Shown piece after piece: positions 44,827 to 53,900 of a stretch of DNA of 64,000 nucleotides. This stretch comes from Dyella choica (GTDB lineage Bacteria > Pseudomonadota > Gammaproteobacteria > Xanthomonadales > Rhodanobacteraceae): the NCBI RefSeq assembly GCF_003977665.1, contig NZ_RYYV01000014.1:1-64000 (forward strand), read 5' to 3'. Position numbers and translations under genes: made by a program. The number at the start of each line of letters is the position of its first letter. Position 1 is the stretch's first letter. The notes below the pieces were generated by a model. That model had not been told where the DNA came from. It made no database searches and saw only the letters and a program-made list of their open reading frames with translations.

Positions 44827-45449
44827 GGTGTAACTCCCCTGATGCTGATTGAGATTTTTGCGGCCCGAATTTACCGTAACGTGACGTAAAAAGCAACAGA
44901 AAAACGCTCTCCGGCAGCCTCGAAGAGCGACTAACGAGGAAATCGGACAGAACGCCTCGGCAAGACGCCGATTGCGCTGAATGCAGGAGCGGACTGAAAC
45001 AGAAGCACCCGGGTTTCCCACTCATCGCGACGGCAAGAAGCGAGTCATCATTGCGAAGGCCAAGCCAATACATCAGGCATGGCTGCAACAGACCATTTTC
45101 CCGATTTACAGAAGGCCTTTGAGCGAAAAAAAGGGGGATACCTCAGGGGCTGGGATGAGGTTTTACGAGCTTGCCGTAACGCTTAAGTTCACCGTGAGGT
45201 AGCGCGCTAATCAGATCGGTACAAAAGCAGGCCAGCGCAGGAATCATTCTTAGCCAGCACCTATCTTGCGATACCACTGGCGCCATATCTCAGGCATGCA
45301 GCACGCTGCTCTTACATTTGTTTGCGAGAGAGAGCTGGGCTCCCTCCTTTCCGCAGCCCAGAAGTTTCTAGAAGCCTGACAATGCTTGTGACGGGCAACG
45401 AGCATTAGTCCATCTGTTTCATTGCCCAAATTCGAATCAGGGGGAATCA
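44827..45449. other. Intergenic region with dyad and repeat relic
   Basis: About 620 bases without a supportable gene. The dyad TTTACCGTAACGTGACGTAAA (44870-44890, imperfect) lies close to the start of the small basic gene. Around 45130-45200 the wording GGGATGAGGTTTTACGAGCT and TTCACCGTGAGG is a decayed family-A repeat. The promoter of the following lipoprotein gene should lie at the right end. Confidence 0.4.
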
Positions 45450-45896
45450 ATGATCCGCAAGTTACTGGTTACCGCCGCGCTTGGCGCGGCACTGCTTATG
45501 ACCGGCTGCGCCAGCGTTCCGATGGCGAGCAAGGACGCCGATGCCAATGCAAAGACGTTCGCGCCTTCCCAAAACATGGCAAGTCTGTACATCTATAGAA
45601 ATGAAACCTTTGGATCCGCGATTAAAATGCCTCTGCTGATCGATGGCATGACGGCCGGCGATACGGTGGCTCATAGCTACGTCTTCAAGACACTCCCCGC
45701 TGGCAAGCATACGATCGTGTCGAAGACCGAGAATGATCCGTCTCTTACCATCGACATGACGGCTGGCCAGACTTATTTCGTGTGGCAGGAAGTGAAGATG
45801 GGCGCATTTGCAGCACGTTCGGCGCTACACCTGGTCGACGAAGCTGCCGGCCGTAAAGGCGTAGGCGATTGCAAGCTGATTCTGGCGCCGCAATAA
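45450..45896 (+). CDS. DUF2846-type lipoprotein
   Basis: The product has 148 residues. The lipobox MTGC places the lipidated cysteine at 20. The mature domain follows the DUF2846 pattern: SLYIYRNETF, PLLIDGMTAGDTVAHSYVFKTLPAGKHTI and QTYFVWQEVK. These are small envelope lipoproteins of unknown role, found widely in proteobacteria. AGGGGG lies six bases before the ATG. The gene is monocistronic, followed by a hairpin at 45965-45989. Confidence 0.85.
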   Translation: MIRKLLVTAALGAALLMTGCASVPMASKDADANAKTFAPSQNMASLYIYRNETFGSAIKMPLLIDGMTAGDTVAHSYVFKTLPAGKHTIVSKTENDPSLTIDMTAGQTYFVWQEVKMGAFAARSALHLVDEAAGRKGVGDCKLILAPQ

Positions 45897-46301
45897 GTAA
45901 CGGGTGCCGCTAAGGTTCCCAATTTGGGCGTCATTGCCATCTATTTGGAGAATAATGATGGAACGGGGCATCCATTTGGTGGATGCCCCAGATCTCGTCG
46001 ATTGATCAAATCCGTGGCGAAGCTGGGGCGAAACTGAGAGACGATTTCGAGCAAAATTCGCGAAAAAAGAAGTCAGCGATTCCGGCCACTGATGCCTATA
46101 CCAAACCCCACACGCAAACCAACAATCCCCTACATCATCAACCAAGCAAAGCTGTTAGCGTGGGCCTGTCACCCACGTTATTGCCAATCGCCCCGCGTGA
46201 GTGACCCTCGCAGCAATGCCAGGAGAAGCGCGGACCGTGAGAGTTGCGAGCTCCCACGATCCGCTGAACCACAACCAACATATGCATATGAGGTGTTGAT
46301 C
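45897..46301. other. Intergenic region with strong hairpin
   Basis: About 400 bases without a supportable gene. GGGGCATCCA-TTTGG-TGGATGCCCC at 45965-45989 is a perfect 10-bp stem located 70 bases past the lipoprotein gene. It has no T-run on the plus strand, so it may only stabilise the mRNA end. The rest shows nothing recognisable. Confidence 0.45.
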
Positions 46302-46622
46302 ATGGTCTCCAGACATAATAAAGCACGCGTACGCCCATCTGAACCATTCTGGCTCGGTGAACCCTCACGCCATCCCAAAGACCCACAACGAGGCGAGCGA
46401 TACACCTACTTGATGAAGTTCGCTGGTACCAGTATGGCCATTCACGTTATTCGAAACCTGCTAAAGAACAGCGAAGCTTTTCACGTCGCAAGGGCCGCTG
46501 ACCGGCCACCCGAGCCAGGCCAGTGGCCGCTCTCCCCCACCCAAGTCGATGGCCTCTATGCCGCTTTGTATTTTCTTCGCCGCCATGGCGATGACATGCT
46601 GATGGCAGAGCAAAAAGCGTAG
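46302..46622 (+). CDS. Hypothetical small protein
   Basis: The product has 106 residues, soluble and basic at the N-terminus (VSRHNKARVRPSEPFW). It has a compact predicted helical core: YLMKFAGTSMAIHVIRNLLK and, near the C-terminus, QVDGLYAALYFLRRHGDDM. No family is recognised. The ATG at 46302 is preceded by GAGGTG at a proper distance; upstream ATGs exist in a longer frame that lacks a ribosome site. It stands alone between a hairpin region and a transposase relic. Confidence 0.6.
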   Translation: MVSRHNKARVRPSEPFWLGEPSRHPKDPQRGERYTYLMKFAGTSMAIHVIRNLLKNSEAFHVARAADRPPEPGQWPLSPTQVDGLYAALYFLRRHGDDMLMAEQKA

Positions 46623-46916
46623 CTCGACTGCCTACGCATAGACCTAACGCGACACATCAATCGGAGGATGATGTGTCGCATAGGGATAATGGGGTATCAG
46701 GGAAACCCGCGATTGGCGAACCTCTGTCGACTTTCCATGCGAGGATGTCTGTCAGCGCTGGATTACATCACTGCTGACGTGCCCTGCCACAGGTAATGGG
46801 GCATCGAATTCGCACTCCTCATGCTCAAATGATGGGTGTCCAGAAACCCCAACCCCCGCCAGCCCCGTCGTCAGCGAAAGAGCAATTTTGTGGATGCCTC
46901 AAGTTCGGGACACTGA
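46623..46916. other. Intergenic region before transposase relic
   Basis: About 290 bases; nothing recognisable except the left copy of the direct repeat at 46867-46896 that flanks the transposase relic. Confidence 0.4.
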
Positions 46917-47483
46917 TCAAGCACAGTCCAGCCACCCTGGCTTACGCCCGGCCGACATGCGGCGGAACACCTGGCCGGCATGATGCGGAATCGGTGGCCG
47001 ACATCGGAGGAATACGCACTCCATCCGTTCCGGGTTGCCTTGCAGACGCAGCGCATTTTCCTGACATAGCCGTTCGTCCACCAACTCATCAACTCGAACC
47101 GAAAACAACCGAACCCAACGTTCGGCCACTTCTTCATCTGACCAGTCCTTGGTTGCCTGCGGATCCACTCGTACCACGACATGCACGTGGTGGCTCATCA
47201 CCGCATAGGCATACAGCCCTACCGCAAAGCACTCTGCCAACGCCAGCATTCGCTCCTCTACCCAAACCCTTCGGTGCTCATAGGAGCGACCGATATAGGC
47301 GTCTTCTCCGCAAAGGAAAGCGCGACCCACGCAGCGGGAAACACAGTGAAAGAAGCCTTCTGTGCCCGGATCGACGATTTGGTGGCGCGGGTAGGTCATG
47401 ACCCCACACTACGTCCAGTCATAGGCCATTGATGCCGGTCATTGGCGCGCGCTGTCGTCAGCGAAAGGGCAATTTCGTGAATG
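46867..47483. repeat. 30-bp direct repeats flanking transposase relic
   Basis: GTCGTCAGCGAAAGAGCAAT at 46867 and GTCGTCAGCGAAAGGGCAAT at 47454 begin two 30-bp copies (46867-46896 and 47454-47483) that match at 27 of 30 positions in the same orientation. The copies stand 20 and 54 bases from the ends of the transposase frame. They may be target-type repeats or remnants of a mobilised unit. Confidence 0.65.
46917..47399 (-). pseudogene. Truncated REP-associated tyrosine transposase (Y1/IS200-like, RAYT)
   Basis: The frame encodes 160 residues starting MTYPRHQIVDPGTEGFFHCV, the usual RAYT opening. FLCGEDAYIGRSYEHRRVWV and the histidine motif MSHHVHVVVRVDP follow, with WSDEEVAERWVRLFS later. Intact relatives continue with a conserved FMRxLNExIAR...GRFWExRFK segment carrying the catalytic tyrosine region. 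Here, the frame loses similarity near the NPERME segment, and a better continuation (AYSSDVGHRFRI) appears in another frame near 47000, so a frameshift plus truncation is likely. Family RAYTs move REP palindromes, which are abundant in this window. The start ATG is intact. Confidence 0.8.
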
Positions 47484-47486
47484 TCG

Positions 47487-47576
47487 CGATTCTCGCCTCC
47501 GATTCTCGCCTCCCGATTCTCGCCACGATTCTCCGCCACCTGTTCTCTGCGCCGGTTCTCTGCGATTCTCTCTTGG
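47487..47576. repeat. Degenerate tandem repeat of CGATTCTCG units
   Basis: A low-complexity block made of about seven units related to CGATTCTCGCCTC and GGTTCTCTGCG, of 11-14 bases each, lies between the transposase relic and the Rhs terminator. There is no ORF. It is a decayed minisatellite next to the right direct repeat. Confidence 0.7.
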
Positions 47577-47640
47577 TTCTAGTTGGATCTTGCTGCAGAT
47601 GAGATTTGTGTGTTCGGCGGAATACCTTCACTTACTGAAA

Positions 47641-47667
47641 CAACAAAACGCCCGCTTTATGCGGGCG
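47641..47667 (-). terminator. Rho-independent terminator of Rhs toxin-immunity operon
   Basis: On the minus strand CGCCCGC-ATAAA-GCGGGCG forms a 7-bp GC stem followed by TTTTGTTG. It lies 24 bases past the immunity gene stop, which sets the 3' end of the Rhs operon. Confidence 0.88.
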
Positions 47668-47690
47668 CTCTGAAAAGAAAGCATTAGTCG

Positions 47691-47966
47691 CTAGCCATGA
47701 GCCTTGGACCAAACTCGCTCGAAGTCAATTTGATTGATCTCTGCTGGCTCAAACTGTGGATCCGCAGCAATTTCGGCTATCGAAGGCAATGGTTCCCTGC
47801 TTAGTCCAGAACCGCCCTTTGACTCGGATGAACTGGCAAAGCCCATGCGCCCATCCGCATAGACTTCAACTTTCCTAATTTCCCAACCGCTTTGGTCAAT
47901 TTCACTGTACATGACCACCGGCTCAGAGCTTAGCGAATGAATCCACTTCACTTGTATGTACATCAT
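47691..47966 (-). CDS. DUF6881-type putative immunity protein
   Basis: The product has 91 residues, acidic and soluble. Its pattern ([57 protein letters not shown], then IDFERVW) matches the DUF6881 family of small proteins. These are often encoded after polymorphic toxins. The ATG overlaps the stop of the giant Rhs gene (ATGA), so the two are translationally coupled. That is the expected layout for a toxin and its cognate immunity protein. Neutralisation of the HYD1 toxin domain is inference from position. Confidence 0.82.
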   Translation of the reverse strand: MMYIQVKWIHSLSSEPVVMYSEIDQSGWEIRKVEVYADGRMGFASSSESKGGSGLSREPLPSIAEIAADPQFEPAEINQIDFERVWSKAHG

Positions 47967-50900
47967 TGTCCTAGCACCTGGCCACTGTTAGTGATTCGAC
48001 CTGACAGATCGAGTGGAACTTCATTGGGAACAACGTACACGCCCGGCCTACCTTGAATTACGTTTAAGCCGGCAGTGTCGATCTCAATGAAGTTTGTATA
48101 CCGCGCCCCTTGGAATGGGTTGTTTATAAACGCTTTCGAAAGTCGCGCGGGCGACATTGTTCCAGGCGCAATGTCGGAAAGATACTGCCCATTGCCGTAA
48201 CGCACATCATTCGGATTGAGGGCCTTCAGCGACGGATTCAAAGTCTCCGACTCCAAAATCCCCTTCATACCCGCTTCGTTTGTGTAGTGATACAGCTTCG
48301 GTGGGATCCCGCTGTTACGAGCACCAATCTCCGCTGTTGCGTCAACAGCTGTCGTGCCTGGAACCTTACCTTTACCAATTGCATCTCTAGCTGACTGAAC
48401 GACCTCAGATGCCTTCTTTCCTAGCTTTCCAACCGCATCACCTACCGCAGTGGCAAGCTCCGGAGCAACCGCAGTCACAGCCTTCCCCAGTAGCTTAGCA
48501 GCCTTGCCGGCAACTTCTCCACCAACAAGGTCTACCACCCCCTCCTGCACGCTATTCGGCGCAAGAGTCTTGTAGATCGCATATTGAATGCCGTGCCAGA
48601 CAAAAGCGGCATTATTACCATTCCTGAGATCTTCTTGGCCCTGTTGCTCAAGCTCGTCGGTGACGATCTGATTGAATTGCTGGATCTGCGCGTTGGCGTT
48701 CTTCAAAGCTTGGCCGATGCCACCGGAATTTGAGGGTGCACTTGGCACCGGACTCGGCGCGGGAGCAGATGGGCTTGGTGTCGGGTTTGATGGTGCGGGT
48801 GCGGGTGCGGGCGCTGGATTCGGAGCAGGAGCAGGAGCAGGAGCCGGCGCCGGCGCAGGAGCCGGACCCGGAGTTGGTGCAGGCACTCGAGCCGGCGCAG
48901 GGGTTGGAACCGGCGCAGGTGTTGGGACATGTGTAGGTATCGGATATGGAACAGGTACCGGTTCGGGCTCCGGTGTTGGGCTCGGCTCCGGTGTTGGGCT
49001 CGGCTCCGGTGTTGGACTCGGCTCAGGTGTTGGAGCCGGCGCGGGTGTCGGATCTGGCGCAGATACGGGACCCGGCATAGCAATCGGCCCCAGATCGACA
49101 TGGCCGGGATCGGAGAGGCTACCAGGGGTGATGGTCACCGTGATGGTGGGTGGATCTACAGAAATGGTTGGTGTGTTTGGCGTTACGTCAACGGGGTCGA
49201 GAGTATGGGGCTGCGGATCGACCCCCCCTGTGTCTACGGAGCTATTGCCGGCTTGTGAAAGCCCTGTATCTGGGACTGCTTTAGCCCCATAGGCGTAACT
49301 TACATTGCACCCGTTCGTGCTTTCGGTAGCGACGAACCCCTGATAGTTTGGATCCAATTGCGTAGTGTTCTGTCCACTTACGCCATAAGTCGTTACGACA
49401 AACCCATTCGACGACAAGGGGTTTCCATTTAGGTCAACGCCAGGGTTTGGAACAGTGAAGGTGGAGCCACCGGGTTGCGAACACACTGAATTCAAATTAG
49501 GTACCAGGCTTCCGAAATAAGCCGATAGCTGTTGATCACTCCATCCTGCTTGAGGAGCAGTTGTAGCGCCAGTGTTATACGTTAGATTCGATAGCGTATT
49601 CGTAGTGTCCGATACGGTTTGACTGCTGGGGCCGTTTATACCCGCAAACGCATTTCCATCAGAAATTTGCTGATCAAGCAGCGATTGCGCCGCGCTGTCT
49701 CCGATATATGGATCACCGTTGTCAACGTTCCCATCGGTACCACCATCATTCCCGTAAATGCCATAGGCATTTGTCAACATCGTGGATCCGATATTGACAG
49801 TCGTATCAGGAGAAGTCAGGTTGATATTGATATCGGGAGGAGTCACAACGATCGGCGGTAGGGTGACGACCGGATCAGGCGTTGGAGCCGGCGTCGGTAC
49901 CGGTGTAGGTGCCGGCGCAGGCGTCTGTGACGGATCGGTTGACGGATCGGTTGATGGATCGGTTGATGGATCGGTTGATGGATCGGTTGACGGATCGGTT
50001 GATGGATCGGTTGATGGATCGGTTGATGGATCGGTTGATGGATCGGTTGATGGATCGGTTGATGGATCGGTTGATGGATCGGTTGACGGATCGGTTGACG
50101 GACCGGTTGATGGACCCGTTGACGGGTCGGTTGATGGACCCGTTGACGGGTCGGTTGATGGACCCGTTGACGGGTCGGTTGATGGACCCGTTGACGGGTC
50201 GGTTGACGGACCCGTTGACGGATCGGAGGGACTGGCTACGCCGCCGCCCCAGCCGCCGTCACCGCCCCAGCCGCCGCCGCCATCACCGCCACCATCACCG
50301 CCCCAGCCGCCACCGTCACCACCACCACCGCCGTCGCCATCGATCGCCTCGTCCATAGCCATTTCCATCATGGGAGCAGCCATCGCCATCCGCCTGGCGG
50401 ACGCCTGCCGGACCGCAGGTTCCGATGACTTGAAAGCTGGCTCGGGTACACCGTCGATGTGATCGATATTCGCTTCAGACACAGTTTGCGCAGTTTTCGG
50501 CGCGTTCTGTTGCGCCTCCCATGCGGCTTCCTCCTGCTCGATTTGCACTACGGTCTGCGCCAAGGCGGACTGCTGATTGAGCACAGCTTCGATCGACATG
50601 GCAATGATTTGTGCGACCGTTTCAAAAGACGCGGCGCCGGCGCTGAGCGTTTGCAAATACGGTTGATAGGTCGTGCTTGCGTTGGCGCTGGTGGTTATCT
50701 GCGGAATCTTCAGGGACATCCCCGGGGTAAGGGGTGCCGCGGGCGACAAGCCATTAGCCTGCGCCAGAATGTAGTAATAGTTGCTGTCACCATAGATCGC
50801 TTGCGCGAGGGACTGCAGTGTGTCACCCGGTTGCACGGTGTAGCTCTGCGTGCCGAGGGCGCTATTGCTATAGCCACCGGTAGTGCTCAGTACATTGATG

Positions 50901-53900
50901 GCCCCGGTGCTATCCACACTTCCCAGCTCGTTTTCGCTGACGGATTCGTAGACCGTGATGGTCGTGGCACCGCCGCCGATAACGCTCTTTTGCACGAGCT
51001 GTCCGCCACCCGTATAGGCCATGACCTGGGTTTGCGCGGCACCGTTGACCGTACCGCTGCTGCTCGCCAGTTCCCCAAGGTCGTTGTAGGTGTTGTTGGT
51101 GGCAGGACCGGCGGTCGCGGTGCCGGCGATCACGGTCTGCGTGGTGCCGGTCTGCAACAACCCGTTCTGCTTTATGTAGCTGATTTGCGTGCCGATCGTG
51201 CTGTTGGTGGGGTTGCTATTGATAACGGTCGCGATACTGCCCGTTGTGGTGCGATAACCCAGGACATTGCCTGTGGCGTTGTAGCCATAGCCCGGACCTG
51301 CTGCGGCATAGCTGTACTCCGTCGCCAAAAACAAGGCTCCTGCGGTACTGCCGGTGGCGGTGCTTGGCGGAGCCGTATCCTGGTAATTGGCCGCCACGTT
51401 GGTCCCGTATTGGCTAATGAGATTTTGTGCAGCCTCTTCGGCGTATTGACTCTGGTCGATCAATTCGCCATCGGCGTTATACGAATAGAAGGTGTCGCTC
51501 GATACCCAACCTGCGTCGTTGAAAGTCACGAGAGTGTTGTTGCTGGTACCCGCACCCTGGTGGCCTGCGGGGTTATAGAAAATATCGTTGGCCAGGCGTC
51601 CATCCGCGTCATAGTTGCGGCTTTCGTATTGGCTGAAGGTCGTGCCGCCGGCCGCGGTGGTTTGCACCGACGAAAGCTGGCCGAGCACGTTGTAGTAGTT
51701 CTTTTGAATGGTCTGCTGATTGGAACCGTTGAGCGACGTGTATTGGATGACATTGCCGGCCGCGTCGTAGACATTCGCACCGGAGTTGTTGGCGTTGGCA
51801 ATGCTTATCTGGCCATTTTGCAAGCTGCCATCGGCCACGAGCACGCGGCCGTCGGCGTCATAGGTGAACCAATCGGCTTGGATATTGGGTCCGCTGGAAG
51901 GCGCAGGTGTTGAGGCCAGCGTGGCCATTGGTGTGGCGGTGGATGACTCCGCTGTTGACATGGTAGCGACGCGCCCTGTCGCTACGGTGACCGTAACATT
52001 CTGCGCGCAAGACAGGCCATCGACGGGATCCGTGGCCGTGATGGTCACGACGGTATATATCTGGTTGGTATTGGTGCCGAACGGTGGAGTGTAGATAAGG
52101 GCACCCGACCCATTATTAATGCTGAGGCCGGGAACACTATTATTGGTAAGCGAATAGGAAAGCGAACGTCCCATCGGATTTGTGAAGATAACGGGCTGGA
52201 CCGTACTTGATTGGCCAAACGTAAAACGGGCCTGATCCGTCCCGCCCGTGGCTGCCGGCGGCGACGCCGCGGCGACGGTAATGGTAAACGTCGAAGACGC
52301 AAACGGACCGACCGCACTCGTGGCAGTGTAAGTCACCACATACGTACCCGCCGTCGTCGGCGTACCGCTAAAGGTGCGCGTGGAGGCATTGAAGCTTACG
52401 CCTGCCGGTAGGCCGCTTGCGCTATAAGTGATACTTGCGCCGTTTGCATCGGTGGCGGCCGGAGCAACATAAGCATTCATCGCGAGCGTTGCTGTCGCGG
52501 ACTGATTCGCCATGCCACCACTGAATACCGGCGTTACCGCTGGCACGGTGATGTTGAATGTCTGCGAAGCAGACTGTCCTCCCGTAGTTGCCGTCGCGGT
52601 ATAGGTCACCGTCCAGGTGCCGTTCGCAGTCAACGAACCGCTAAACGTGCGCGTCGAGGCATTAAAGCTGATGCCAAAAGGCAGGCCACTGGCACTGTAG
52701 GTCACGCCGTAGCCGTTGGCATCCGTCGCCGCAGGCGCCTGGTAATTCAGACTGGTACCTGGCTGCACGGTTTGCGTGCCGATGCCGCCGGTAAATACCG
52801 GCGCCACATTCGGTACCGTGATGGTGAACGGCACGGTCGTGGGCGTAGCCCCTCCACTGCTCGGTGTGGCGGTATAGCTGAGCGCATAGGTACCACCAGC
52901 AGTGGGCGTACCGCTGAAGGTGCAGGTCGAGGGATTGAAGCTGATACCCGGTGGCAAGGTGCCGCTGACGCTGTAAGTGATGCCATAGCCGTTGGCATCC
53001 GTCGCCGTCGGTGCTTGGTAGCTCCATGCATTACCAGGCTGTGCGGTCTGGTTACTCGGGACGCTGGTGAACACTGGCGACACGGCCGGCACGGACATCG
53101 TAAAAGAGCTGCTGACGGTGTGACCCAGCACATCGGTGGCGGTGACGGTGATAGTGAAGCTGCCTGGAGGCGTGGGTACCGGCGCCATACCGGTGAAAGC
53201 GCCCGAGCTGCTCATGCTCATCCAACTCGGCATGCCGGTGGCAGTAAAGGTCAGCCCCATGCCCAGACTGTCGGCAAAATCACCAGCGACGCTGAAGCCG
53301 ATAGCCACGCCCGGCGCGGTGCTCTGGTTCGCGATCGACGTCACGCTGGGGCCGCTCGTGGTCAATGGGATCGGCGTCGCCGCCACCCCGTTGGCGTCAT
53401 AGGCGCTACTCGTGAACACGGCACGGCGATTACCATCGGCGTCGTAGACGTACACGCTGCGCATCGTCGCAAACGGTGTATCACCGCCGGTGTTCTCGTC
53501 GGTGACCTCCTGCAGCCGGTTATGGCTGTCGTAGCTGACCACGATCTGCGAAATAACCGCACCGCCGCCACCATTCAGGGTGTTGATCGTCTCCAGCGTT
53601 TCATTGCCGTTGGCGTCGTAGCCATACCCATAGGTGGAGGTGACCGTGCTGCTGCCGCTGGTGACGGCCTCGGTCAAGCTGGCGAGCGCGCCATTGGCTT
53701 CGTAGCCGAACGTCAGCGTGGACGTGATGGCACCCGGATTGGGGGTCCCATTCCAGTTGCTGGTTTCGGTGGTCAACAGGCCGGAGTTGGCGTCGTAGGT
53801 GTAGGTGTAGGTCGCCCCGCTTTCGTCCGTATGCGTCTGCACCTGCTTGAAGTAGTTATATGTCCAGCTCTGCGTGTAGCCGTCCGCATCGGTCTGATGA

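Noticed and set aside
49925-50230. CRISPR-like array
   Set aside because: Units are 12 bp with no spacers and translate in frame as DPST/GPST within the Rhs protein.
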